A stretch of 64,000 bases of DNA from Blasia pusilla (lineage: Eukaryota; Marchantiophyta; Marchantiopsida; Blasiales), in NCBI GenBank assembly GCA_050084515.1, contig CM114271.1:63116001-63180000 (forward strand). Direction: 5' to 3'. Positions 10,946 to 21,719 of this stretch are shown one piece after another. Numbering within the stretch: position 1 is the first letter of the stretch; every line of letters starts with the position of its first letter. Below the pieces are notes generated by a model. That model saw only the letters and a list, made by a program, of their open reading frames with translations, did not search any database and was not told the DNA's origin. The position numbers were made by a program, and so were the translations under genes.

Positions 10946-11900
10946 CTTTTCTAGCCGTTGGGCTGACCGTTGGGTCCCGCTCGCCCTTTCGACGGGCGAC
11001 GCCGAATGTTACGGAAGTCCGGACGTGAAAAATCGCAACCCATCGGAGTCCGACAGTTGCGCGGCTCGCTTATCCGGTACGCCGCCACGCGCAGCGCGAG
11101 CAACCCGCCGGAGCCCGACGGGTTGAGCGCTCCGCGTCTTCGAAAAGAACGCGAGGTACCCGCAAACCCGTCCGAGACCGACATGTTGCGCGCGCCCGCC
11201 ATCTCGCAACGCCGCCGCCGTGCGCGAGCAACCCGCCGGAGACCGACGGGTTGAGCGCCTCCGTCGTCTTCGGAAAACAACGCGAGGTACCCGCGCAAGC
11301 CATCGGAGACCGACATGTTGCGCGCCTCCGCCGTGTTTGGGACGGGAACGGGACGTATTTTGGGCAATCCATCGGAGACTGTTGGGTTGCACGCTTCCCT
11401 CATCAAGGGTTAGGAACGATGGCTTCCCGTGCAAGTCGTCAGAGTCTGGCTGGCTGCACCACAAGGCGACGCCCTTGCACAACCCGTTGGACGGCGACGG
11501 GTTGCACGCCTCGCCGTCTTTGGGCTCAAAGGCGAGGCACCCGCGGAACTCGTCGGGAACAGATGGTTTGCACGCCTCCGGCATCTTGGAGCAAGAAGGA
11601 GCGGTATCCCAGCAAGTCGTCGGAGAGCGACGGGTTGCTCACTTCGACAATGTTTAGCAGAAGCGTGCAACCCGTCCGATGCCGACGGGTTGCAGGCTTC
11701 GGTAAGCTTCGGGTAATTTCTGAGTTACCAGGACTCCGACGGGTTCCAAGTAATGCGCAACCCTCTGCTTCCCAAATCCGATAACATATTGCAACACAAT
11801 TGAATGTGTTACAGAATTGGATCCATTGTGTCAGACAATCTCCCCCATCGAATTCATCTTGTCAGTAAAAATCTGTCAGGAGTATCTGTTTCCTATTCAC
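10946..11900. promoter_or_regulatory. Divergent promoter filled with palindromes
   Basis: The 955 bp between the two TATA boxes. About 13-15 palindromic units lie between 11035 and 11760, many next to a GCGAGGTACCCGC-type spacer that recurs near 11150, 11280 and 11535. The units are more diverged than those at 9840-10300 but keep the CCGTCGGA or CCGACGGG half-site. Repeated symmetric sites between two divergent transposon genes suggest binding sites for the transposase or a regulator, but this is inference. Confidence 0.65.
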
Positions 11901-11907
11901 TATAAAT
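11901..11907 (+). promoter_or_regulatory. TATA box of inner MULE transposase
   Basis: TATAAAT in the block TTCACTATAAATTAAA, 58 bp before the start codon at 11959. Block and distance are conserved in the outer copy (607-613). Confidence 0.6.
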
Positions 11908-11958
11908 TAAATATTCTCATTCTCATTCTCAGTCTCCTCTTGTAGGAATCTTCTTGGA

Positions 11959-14900
11959 ATGGATAATTATGTTAAGCTCACTTGTGGCAGTCATCTGGCG
12001 GCCCTTCCTCAATTAGAAATCATTCGACCCCAAGCTCGTGAGTCTTTCGAGAAAGTGGATGAAAATTTTCTGTCTGCTCGATTTCTTCTTCAATTGGAAC
12101 CATCTTTGTATCCAAAGATGTTAGGTGGAAGGCGGAAGACATAATAGGTGAGACGGTCCAGCTAGTGACCTCAGACCGTAAAGTATGGAATCTCCTACCA
12201 TGCGCAAATGGTCAATACAGAGTTTACGGCCCGCCTCGAATTCGCCTGTTTCCCAAGTAGAAAGTCTAGAATTTCCTAGTGCTCCGAGCTCACGTTTGCA
12301 ACTCCAAGCTCTGCAGATCCGGCCGACTCCAACCGCACATGGTAACAATGTTGTTCTTCCCGAAGAGATTTCGGATGTTATCAACCTCGCGGATCTCATC
12401 GGACACCAATCGGGCCCTGTGGTTCGCCTACTCGTTCCTCTTGCGAGTATCGGGCAATAGTTTGCTTTCGTCTCGCCCTTGAAAATGTTCAAGCATATTC
12501 TTGTCGCATTTAGCCGCCCACGTACGATGGTAATTGCATTTTTGAGTTGCCTCCACTTGCTGCTCCTGCTCAAAAGAAGGATGGAGGACGCCTGAAGGGT
12601 ATGGACAGAAAGTCTGATTGTCATCGATGGTGAAGGCTTCAACGGACGGTGCTTCCATCCCGAGATGGTCCTTGGATTGTCTCCCCGCCGCCAATGCGTG
12701 GAGCCTTGGAGTGTAGAAGTCCAGCATGCCCGTATCTAGAGCGCAACGGGCGAGTCAATACGTCGCAATTCCCCCCCAAGAATGCAGAAACTCCATACGA
12801 GGTGGGTGCCACAATACCGCCGGGAGGCCATCGATGTCCTTATTGTCAAGCATCGCCCTTCTGCATTGGAGCGTGTCCTGCATACATATTTTTCATTGTC
12901 CATGACTTGGGCTCCACATCAGAGTATACAAGGCTGGCAGTTCATGTTGGCTCCCACACTCATCCTGTGACCGATGCAATTGAAAGACACATCAAGGAGG
13001 ATGTGGCGAAGAAAGTAGCCGAGGTCTTCAGAAACTCTCCGGGTTCAAAGCCCGGGGTGATCAAGCTCACAACGGCATCACAAATTTGTGAACAATTGCT
13101 TGGAATCCCTAGACAAGGCGAGATCACGGCGGTTGAGGAGAAACAACTCTGGGAAAATCTCGCATTTCTCGCTGATCCTGAATGCTTCCGGAATTTGCTG
13201 CGTCAGATACGAATTTTGGATGGAAAGACGGCCGAAATGGATGCCATCGCCAGAATCAAGGCCAACTCCAGATTTCCATTCATTCAGAGATGGTTGTTCA
13301 TGGGCCAAGGAGGCGAGGGATCCAAGGCCTATGTCTTCAAAATGTCAACCACAGGTCCGTCGAGTGGCCTCGATCTTATAGATCGAATGAGGGAAGGGGA
13401 AGATCTTTACGGAGCTGGGTCAGCTTTGATATTTGCTACAGAGTGCTAAACAGATGGTTGACGATGGGTGCTCACGTTTATGACCATGTGGAGAAGGGAC
13501 TCAAAACTATATTTGTGTGTGAAGTAAAGGCAGAAGATGTTGGTAGTTTGAAGATGTGCTGGTTACTCTTATTGGAGGTGGTGAAGGAAAACAAAAGGCC
13601 ACCTCCGGAAATTTATGGGTTTATGGCGGACAATGCACAACCTGGGTGGATTGCTATCCGGGAAGTGTTCTGGGGTGGAGAGGTTCAACCTGAGAGGGAA
13701 AGGTCGGATGCTTTCCATTGGCAACAGTCTGTGACCCGGTACACCAAATCTTGCATCAAGGAGAATAAGAGGACAGAGCATGTCACTCTACTCCAACGCT
13801 GCAAGGACATCAAAACCTTGAAGCATGCCATGGATTGCCAGGAAGAACTTCATGGGTGGTGGAGGAAGCATGCGATTGAGGGGAAGTACAAAGAGTTGTG
13901 CTCTTGGTTGAGTTGGTGGACTGTTCGTATGAGACAATGGGGAAACTTCATGCGGCAGGTGAGTTCACTATTTTGTCTTGTCAAGCTCACGCTGAGAATT
14001 GTTTGTAAAGTTGTAGCTCAGGGTGAGAAGCGTGGGAATTATATGGATTTCAAACCCAAGAAACCAAGCAAGCTGTCGGATGCGACGGGTTGCCCGAGTC
14101 TGCAACCCGACGGAAACCGACGGGTTGCCCAAGTGTGCAACTCGACGGAAACCGATGGGTTGCATCCAGATGTTTGGTGTGTCCCGGGTGTGCAACCATT
14201 CGGGACCCGACGGGTCACAGAGTCGTTCATGGGATGCCTCGGCCTTGCAACCCGTCAGGTTCCGACGGGTTGCGAGGTGGGTTTAAGGTTACAACACGCC
14301 GGGACCCGACGGGTCGCAGAGTCGTTCATGGATGCCTCGGCCTGCAACCCGCCTGGTTCCGGCAGCCGCTTATTTCTTTGACTCTGGGTTATTTTCGTTC
14401 CCTTCTAACATTGCCGTCGTTGCTGTGGATTGAACGTTCATGAAAATGCCCTCGCCCCAACACAAGTGGAGCGAAAGTGTTCATTCCTCTTGAGGTCGTC
14501 ACAAGCATGCCAACGAATTTCACTTGTGGAGGCATGCCAACAAGACCAGGCAAGAGCAATGCTACTGATCTGCAAAGATCCCATATCTTTCTCACAAAAG
14601 GCATAACAAAAGGAAAAGGGCCGCCGATCTACGAGCTCTATGTCAAGGCGGTTGTGAGATCTCGGTGATGAAAATTGTATGTCGAAGCCTTCAACCGGTG
14701 CGTAGTCGAACTCCACTCGAGCAAGACGTACACATTGGTGGGGATATTCGTGGGCGGGTTTCAAGACGCCCCATACAGATGGTGGTAGAGCAGTCGAACG
14801 AGACTCGTGGGAGACCAGATAAGTATCTTGACTTCAGCAGTGAAGTGGCAAAGATCGAGGAACGAATCCGGTGATTGATTTGGATGAGGAAATTACACCG

Positions 14901-15903
14901 CCCAGGTCTTGGGACCCCGGACCCGTCCCAAATCCGTGATGGAGTTACTTCTCCAAAATCGTGAATGTTTTATTTCAAAAGCCCTCCGTTCGAAGTTCGC
15001 AACATCCGTCACTCGGGTGGTTCAACAATATGGGATTCCGGTAATGGAGGTGGATTGCAACCTAAAACGGTAGCATATATCTCGGAGCAACCCAAGACGT
15101 GGACCCACTGCAGGCAGGATCTCGATGGCATTAGGAGAGCATGCGGCACTTTCCTAAATAAGAATGATAAGGATCGGACGACCTCTGCCTGGGTTTTGGG
15201 GACTCAAAACCTTTGATTGTTTCACGAGGACCGGGATCAATTGAAGTACTTCTTCGCCCAAATGAATCTTGCGCTTTCGAAGTCTTATCCACCTGCCATT
15301 GAGCTCCCGGGAATACCCCACGATTTGGCCCATCGCCGCAGCACGAATCGCACTCAAGACGGAAGTGGACAATCTTATAAGTGCCGGTTTAGACTCAGAG
15401 ACTGGGAAGTTTGGAGCATGTTCGCATTATAGAGACCTTTGATTTTGTATTCAACCCAAGATTGATGTCAACATGTACCCGGAGAAGGTGGATGATCTCA
15501 ATCCATTATTTTGTTTGAATCTAGAAATGGGGTGAAGAGAAACAGAATGTGCAGCCAACGGTGGAGAGAGCAAAGCGAATTGCATCACTCGGGAGGCGAA
15601 ATGGAGATCATCGCCACGAAAGATGTCTTGAGTGGCAATGGAATAGGAAGGATGTATTGGGTCAGAACAACACTCAGTAAATTCAAGTGTCACAGGGGTG
15701 TATGTGGTGCATATTTGTTGCTTTCCCACATGTTTATGTGATGACTTTGTCCAAAGAGAGACAAGTGGCAAAAGGTATTTCCCTTGTAAGCACATGTACT
15801 ATGTGTTGCTGGTAGTTTTAAGAGAGTCGGAGGTAGGAGTAGGAATTCACCAACCAATTCTGTCCCTCAAAGAAGTGCGAAGTATTTTAAACAAACCACT
15901 TTG
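11959..15903 (+). pseudogene. MULE-type transposase with SWIM zinc finger
   Basis: Start at 11959 (MDNYVKLTCGSHL). Recognisable parts: LLQLEPSLYPK (about 12100); PWIVSP (12670); a Cys/His-rich segment HRCPYCQASPFCIGACP (about 12828-12880); a long open stretch to 13449 with RFPFIQRWLFMGQ; then, one frame over, the catalytic-like core with FMADNAQPGWIAIREVF and FHWQQSVTRY (about 13620-13745), similar in layout to the D...AI..vFP...C..H part of MULE transposases. A splice donor CAG/GTGAGT at 13958 starts an intron to about 14424 that holds palindromes. The C-terminal SWIM finger is CxC (15731-15739) ... CKH (15785-15793), and the stop is at 15903. Frameshifts near 12125, 13430 and 15700 break the gene. 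The transposase would cut and join the element ends. Confidence 0.78.
13959..14424 (+). other. Intron of inner MULE transposase with palindromes
   Basis: Donor GTGAGT at 13959. The acceptor is estimated near 14424 from where similarity to the outer copy resumes (AA-TTCA--AAAATGCCC). The last 300 bp (14080-14370) hold about five palindromes with the CCCGACGGGTTGC half-site and partly duplicated spacers (GAGTCGTTCATGG near 14222 and 14322). The matching intron in the outer copy holds a much longer and more regular array (19255-20082). Confidence 0.6.
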
Positions 15904-16079
15904 AGGATGCAAAATGAGGTTTTAGATTGTACTTTTATTTTTCCTCAACCTTCACTTTGAGATTGAACTCTATTCAGCCCGGGGCAAATGATAGATTTTT
16001 TCCAGACCTTGGATGGAAAAAGTGATTGGTTCCACACTTATGATTCCACTGATTTTTCAGTTTTCAAAATTTTGTGCAA

Positions 16080-16319
16080 TTTGCAACTCGTCGAACTCAC
16101 AGGGGTTGCCAAAATATGGAAGAGGAAAAAAAACTGTGGGATTGTTTAATAAATGAACAAAAAAGTGCAAAAATATTCACACAAAAAGTTTCCTCTCTTC
16201 AACCCAACGGAAACTCTCTTCAAAAAAAGTATCTATTTCGGTTGAAGGTAGTTTCCTCTCTCCTCTCTCCTCTCTTCCTCTCTCCTCTCTCCTCTCTTCC
16301 TCTCCTCTTACCGCACCTC
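16080..16319 (+). repeat. Inner MULE right end: single palindrome and TIR
   Basis: One diverged palindrome lies at about 16082-16108 (CAACTCGTCGAACTC...). Then comes an AT-rich block and, from about 16250, a C/T-rich tract ending CTCTTACCGCACCTC at 16319. Read inverted this is GAGGTGCGGTAAGAGGAGAG, the partner of the left end. The same layout (palindrome, AT-rich block, AACCCAA-GGAAACTCTC, CT tract) ends the outer copy at 21720-21948. Confidence 0.75.
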
Positions 16320-16329
16320 CTTGTGGAAA
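16320..16329. repeat. Inner MULE target-site duplication, right (10 bp)
   Basis: CTTGTGGAAA, identical to 4830-4839 and lying in the Copia integrase frame (PFPQ). Confidence 0.9.
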
Positions 16330-17798
16330 TGGTTGTCGGTGTTGCTTGCCCATCATACAAGCTTCACAAGTATCCGACACTCCAGAAATTGTTGGTAAAT
16401 CAGCAAACATGCCAAATTTCTGCATCTGACTTAGTAAGGGAAAGCTTAGGTCACCAAATCTTTCATGCCAGAACTTACTGCTACTATGATCTGTACCTAA
16501 AATTTTCGTGAAAGCATACAACTCGTAGATATTTCCACGTCGTACACCTTCAACCACTACTTTCCCATTGGCATCCTCAATGATTGCTCCGGTTTTCTTG
16601 AAACGAACTTCTAGGTCACGATCACATAATACTGCCACTGAAATCAAATTTCGCTTCAACTCTGGTATGTACAATACATCAGTTAACTTCTTTTCATCTC
16701 CTTTTTGTGAGTTTGAAGAATTTATGTCTTTCCCTTCTACATGGCACTTTGCATTATTCCCAACAGTAACAACGATGGGCTCCTATAGAGGCTGTAAGGA
16801 GCTATACCAATCCTTATGATTGGTCATATGCTTAGATGCTCCACTATCAAGCACCCATGCATCTTCACTCTTTGACTTAGTGGAATGTTCTGCCTGTGTG
16901 CAAAACTCTTCTATTGCTAGCCAAGCATCTACTTCATGTTCTCCTAGTTCTACAGAATTTCCAGACTCCTTCTTAGGTCTTAAACAACTGTTCTTCTCAT
17001 CCTGACTCCTCTTTCTACAATCTTTGATAAGATGAACTAGCTTACCACAATAAAAATATTTGAAGGCTTTTCTTGGAAATTTCTTCTTGACATTTGAACT
17101 GTAATCATGATTTCTACCTCTTTGTACGTTGGCAGTAAATGCTGCATCACTTCCCTCTCTTGCTTTGAAGCGCATTTCCTCTTCTACCAACATTGCACTA
17201 AATTGTTCAAAAGTAAGCGGCGTGGGTCTTACTTGAGTATTCAATGCAGTGACCAAACTGTCGTACCTTGGAGGCAAAATCCTTATGCACCGACGTGCCA
17301 AATCTTCGCTAGACTTTGAAATTCCTACGGATGCCATCTGATCTTGAAGATTCTTGATCCTTGTCAAAAATTGCTCCGCGCTTTCTCCTTCTGAAAATTT
17401 CTCTAACGTAAGCTGATTCTCCAGATTTTAAATCCGAGTCTCATTCCTTGTTTCATATTGATTCTTCAAAATGTTCCACGCCTCAGCAGTAGTGGTTGTA
17501 TGTTGAATGAGAGTCATGACAGAATCAGTTACATTCGTGACAATCGCATATAGAGCATCAGCGTTTCTTCGTCTCCATGCCAACAATACAACAGGATCGA
17601 TATCCCTAGATGAAGATGAACATGCAGAACTCAAACTAGCTTCTGGATTTTAATCGACCCCTGTGGCCGTTTCCCAGATCTCAAATGATTCGAGGACAGT
17701 TCTCATTTTGAACTTCCACAACGTATAGTTAGACCCATCTAATTTCCCTTCACCCAGCGGAGGAGGGCGAGCACGAATTGACAAAGAAGTAGCCATCT
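16330..17798 (-). pseudogene. Copia gag, protease and integrase zinc region
   Basis: The 5' half of the Copia polyprotein on the minus strand. Start codon at 17798 (MATSLSIRARPPP), 70 bp after the LTR edge. The gag core follows (WRRRNADALYAI, TAEAWNILKNQYETR, CIRILPPRYDSLV), then a zinc knuckle whose first Cys is lost (FYCGKLVHLIKDC, about 17040). Next come the protease active site VLDSGASKHMT (about 16840) and the GAG-pre-integrase with LIPEL-like MYIPELKRNLISV, WHERFG and CEACMMGKQHR (about 16350-16675). Stops lie near 17650, 17425 and 16780. The frame runs into the MULE at 16320 and continues at 4829. Confidence 0.9.
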
Positions 17799-17854
17799 CT
17801 CAAGATTTTTTTCAAACACACTAGATCGCCATATACAAAATAATGGAAAACCTA

Positions 17855-17868
17855 CTGATCTGATACCA
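17855..17868 (-). promoter_or_regulatory. Copia primer-binding site
   Basis: On the minus strand TGGTATCAGATCAG directly abuts the 5' LTR. It resembles TGGTATCAGAGC, the usual plant Copia primer site complementary to the 3' end of initiator Met-tRNA. Confidence 0.88.
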
Positions 17869-18308
17869 TGTGAGAAAATAGAAAGTGACAAAATCACTGA
17901 AATCTTTACAAAACTTAGAGGTATAAAGTGGCCTAGTCTGTACGTGCGCTCACACAAGAGCTTCGATGGAACCTGAACATGGAGATAACTCGACATACGA
18001 GAATGCGCTACCATTGCGGCTCCCGACTATTTGACTACTCGGGAAAACTAGGGTTTTTACCTATTTTTCTTTGTTTCTATTAGTAGAAAAATTTTGCATC
18101 AGGTTTATCTAACCCTATATTGCATCAGGATGCCCCGATGTAATATAGGGTTAGATAAACCTAGTAACGCTACTCCTAAAACCACCTACGTCATATTACT
18201 ATGACTTCTTCGATGTCTAAGACGGAACCATCAATCTAGGCTTCTCCTCATACAAGGGGGTCGTTCAAATTAATGGTGCTTAGAGAAGTGGATGTTGAGA
18301 ATCCAACA
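17869..18308 (-). repeat. Copia 5' LTR (right in window)
   Basis: 440 bp, with the same ends as the left LTR. About 26 substitutions and a deletion of about 7 bp in one arm of the central palindrome (about 18102-18164) separate the two. Followed by the CAATT target duplication at 18309-18313. Confidence 0.93.
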
Positions 18309-18313
18309 CAATT

Positions 18314-21300
18314 TCTGGATATCCTTGGCCAAGAGGAGATCGCGCAAGCTGAGGAGAAGCAACTGTGGGAGAACCTGGCATTCTTGGCTGATCCAAAAAG
18401 CTTCAGGAATTAACTTATTGCGTCAATTACGAATACTTGATGGAAAGACCGCGGAGATGGATATCATTTCCAGGATCAAGACCAACTCACAATTTCCATT
18501 CATCTAGAGATGGCAATTCATGGGCCAAGGATGCAAGGGATCTAGAGCTTATGTCTTCAAAATGTCTACTACAAGCCCGTCTAGCGGCCTGGATCTTATT
18601 GACAGAATGAGGGAAGGAGAAGATCTATTTGGGAGCTCGGTTAGCTTTGATATTTGCTATAGGGTGTTAAATGGATGCTTGACCATGGGTGCACATGTTT
18701 ATGACGATATGGAGAAGGGTCTCAAAACCATTTTTGTCTGTGAGGTGAAAGTAGAAGATGTTGGCAGCTTGAAGATGTGTTGGTTACTCTTGTTGGAGAT
18801 GGTGAAGGAAAAAAAAAGACCTCCCCCTGAAATATATGGCTTCATGGTGGACAATGCCCAACAGGGATGGATTTCGATCTAGGAAGTGTTCTGGGGGAGG
18901 GAAGTTCAACCGGAAAGGGAAAGATCATATGCTTTCCATTGGCAACAGTTTGTGACTCGCTACACAAAATCCTGCATCAAGGAGACTAAGAGAACAGAGC
19001 ATGTTGCAAGGATAGCAAAACCTTGAAACAAGCCATGAAGTGTCAGGAAGAGCTTCATGTGTGATGGAGAAAGCATGCGATTGACAAAAAATACAAAGAG
19101 TTATATTCATGGCCCAGTTGGTGGACAGTCCGGATGAGGCAATGGGGAAACTTTATGCATCAGGAGATATTTCTCCACTTTTTCCAAGTATGTGGTTGAA
19201 ATGTAAGGTTACAAGCCGTTGGAATCATATGGGGCTTAGATTACGTAGGTAAAGCAACCCGTCGGAACCGACAGGTTCCATCACATTACGGGAAGTCCGA
19301 ATCCGACCGCTTGCAAATTTTTTATGAAAAAAGTTTGTCATGCAACGCGTCGAAAGTTGAAGGGTTGCACTATTTTTATGGAAAAAAGTTCATCATGCAA
19401 CTCATCATAATCCAACGGGTTGAAATATTTTCCAGAAAAAAAGTTCATCTTGGAACCTATCGAAAGCCTACGTGTTGCAATATTTTTCTGAAGAAAGTTG
19501 TACATGCAACCCGTTGAATTCCGACATGTTGCAATACTTTTCTGAAAAAAGTTCATCTCGCAACCCGTTGGCTTTCGACGGGTTGCAATATTTTTTCGAA
19601 GAAAGTTTTTACATGCAACCCGTCGGAATCCGACAAGTTGCAATATTTTTGTGGAAAATGTTCATCATGCAACCCGTCAAAAGTCGACGGGTTGCAATTC
19701 TTTTCTGAAGAAATTCAGCATGCAATCCGTCGGAATCCGACGAGTTGCTGTCTGACCATATTTTTCTGGAAAATGTTCATCATGCAACCAGTCTAAATGC
19801 GCCAAGTTGATATTTTGTTCTAAAAAAAGTTCATCATGCAACCCGTCGAAATCTGACAGGTTGTAATATTTTTCTGGAAAAAATTCATCATGAAGTGCGT
19901 CGAAATTTGACGGGTAGCAATTTTGTTCTCAAAAAAATTCATCATGCAACCCGTAGTAATCTGACGGGTTGCACTTTTTCCTGAGACTTTTTCATCGTCA
20001 AACCCGTCGAAATCCGACGGGTGCGAGTTCCTTAAAGTGAGATAAATTAATCTTGCAACCCGTCAGATTCCAACCAGTTGCAAGCATTGAACACTTAGGC
20101 GTTCCCTCCATCAATTGATAAGTTTTCATGTGTAGGGACTTAACATTCACAAAAATGCCCTTTGCCATAACACAAGCGGAGCCGAGAGTGTCCATTCCTC
20201 CTGGAGTTCATCACAAACATGTCAAAAAATATCTCTCGTTGAGGCATGCCAACAAGACCAAGCAAGAGCAATGCTAAAATTTGCAACCTCCCACATCTTC
20301 CTCACAAAAGGCGTAACCAAGGGAAAGGGCCCTTTGATTTACGAGCTCTATGTTAGAGCCGCTATTCTATTTGGGGATGGGAAATTGTATCTGGAAGCTT
20401 TCAATCGATGTGTAATTGGAACTCCTCTCAAGAAAGACGTCCATATTGGTGGGGACATTCGTGGACTTGTTTCAAGACGTCCTATATAGATGGTAGTAGA
20501 GCAGTCTGAACGAGACTCTTGGAGACCTGATAAGTATATTGATTTCAGGCAAGTTAAACATCAGCATCGAGGGAAGAATCCGGTGATTGATTTGGATGAT
20601 GAAATTACCCCGCCCAGGTATTTGGAGACACCGGACTCCTCCCAAATTTGAGTTGAGCTACCTTCTGCAAAATCAGTAAATGTTTTATTTCAAAATCCCT
20701 CCATTTCTAGAACTTCCCATTGTACAATGTCGGAGGTAGTTCAACAAGGGATTCCGGTAGTTGAGGTTGATTGCAATCTCAAGCGGTGGCATATTTCTCT
20801 AAGCAACCCCGGACGTGGATCCACTTGCACGGCAGGATCGGATGGGATTAGGAGAGCATGTGGCAGTTTCCTGAATAAGAACTGTACAAAGACATGACCA
20901 CCACTAGCAGCTTTCAAAGGGCTGAAAACCTTTCATCATTTTACCACAACCGGGGATCAATTGAAGTACTTCTTTTGCCCTAATGAATCGTGCGCTTTCC
21001 GAAAGTCTTATCTGACTGCCATTGGAGCTCTAGGGAATACCCCCACAATTTTTCCCATTTCTGTAGGTACCAATTGCACTCAGTGGACAATCTTAAAAGT
21101 GGCAATTTCAGACTGGTAGACGGAGGGAGTTTGGAGCATGTTCGCATTACAGAGACTTTTGCAATTCGCATTCAATCCAAGATTGATGTTAACATGTACC
21201 CGGAGAAGGTGGATGATCTCAATCCACTATTTTGTCTGAGTCAAGAAATGGGGTGAAGAGAAATAGAATGTGTAGGCCAACGGTGGAGAGAGCAAAGAAA

Positions 21301-21627
21301 ATCGCATCAGCTTGGGAGGCAAACATGGAAATCATCACCACAAAAGACGTTCATAATGGCAATGGAATAGGAAGGATGCATTGGATCAGGAACAACATTG
21401 TGAATTCAAGTGTGATAGGGGTGTATGTGGTACACATCTAATGCTTTCCCACATGTTCCTGTCATGACTTTGTCCAAAGAGAGACAATTGGGAAAAAGTA
21501 TTTCCCTTGTAAGCACATGTACTATGTGTTGCTTGTAGTCTTAAGAGAGTCGGAGGTAGGAGTAGGAATCCACCAACCAATTTTTTCCATCAAAGAAGTG
21601 CGAAGTATTTTAAACAAACCACTTTGA
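18314..21627 (+). pseudogene. MULE transposase, 3' part (outer copy)
   Basis: Continues the frame cut at 1810. Visible pieces: LDGKTAEMDIISRIK (18440), MSTTSPSSGLDLIDRMREGE (about 18560-18620), EIYGFMVDNAQQGWISI then a stop (18830-18882), and the KSCIK-ET-RTEH block (about 18975). The exon edge is near 19163, where the donor GT has become GA. The intron runs to about 20134. After it come IFLTKGVTKGKGPLIYELYV (20300) and HIGGDIRGLVSRRPI. The SWIM finger is C-S-C (21454-21462) ... CKH (21508-21516), ending at about 21627. There are many stops and frameshifts. The protein is clearly a homologue of the inner copy but more decayed. Confidence 0.8.
19255..20082. repeat. Regular 54-55 bp palindrome array in outer MULE intron
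   Basis: About 14 palindromic units starting near 19342, 19397, 19450, 19506, 19560, 19615, 19669, 19722, 19784, 19838, 19892, 19944, 19997 and 20055. Each is about 28 bp of GCAACCCGTCG...CGACGGGTTGC type, followed by an AT-rich spacer of about 26 bp such as ATATTTTTCTGAAAAAAGTT and ending TTCATCATGC or similar. One more unit precedes it near 19255. The array lies inside the intron of the transposase. It is not CRISPR: repeats are diverged palindromes and spacers are related to each other. Confidence 0.88.
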
Positions 21628-21719
21628 GGATGCAAAATGAGGATTACATATGTATAGATTTTTTCCAGGGTGATTTGTTCCACATCTGTGATTCCAATAA
21701 TTTTTATTTTGTGCAACTT

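Larger units (their letters stand above)
4840..16319 (+). mobile_element. Inner MULE, 11.5 kb, inserted in Copia integrase
   Basis: Bounded by a 10-bp target duplication and by GA-rich inverted ends. Joining the flanks restores the Copia reading frame at PFPQ. It contains a plus-strand transposase gene (11959-15903), a divergent minus-strand companion gene (7636-10672), a left arm of unknown content (4893-7250) and at least 40 copies of a 25-bp palindrome. It is clearly higher in GC than the DNA to the right of 24 kb. It must be younger than the Copia and than the outer MULE, yet its transposase already shows frameshifts. Confidence 0.88.
1811..18308 (-). mobile_element. Ty1/Copia LTR retrotransposon containing a MULE
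   Basis: A full Copia element in reverse orientation. It has TG...CA LTRs at 1811-2256 and 17869-18308, a primer site at 17855-17868 and a C-run (polypurine tract on the minus strand) at 2257-2263. Coding order on the minus strand is gag, protease, integrase, RT, RNase H, which is Copia order. Without the 11.5-kb inner MULE and one target copy it would be about 5.0 kb, a usual Copia size. By eye the LTRs differ at about 26 positions in 440, mostly transitions, plus a small deletion in a hairpin. It is therefore not a recent insertion, and gag and pol carry stops. Confidence 0.93.

Noticed and set aside
19255-20082. CRISPR-like array of regularly spaced repeats
   Set aside because: The repeats are diverged palindromes, the spacers are related to one another, there are no cas genes, and the surroundings are a plant transposase intron.
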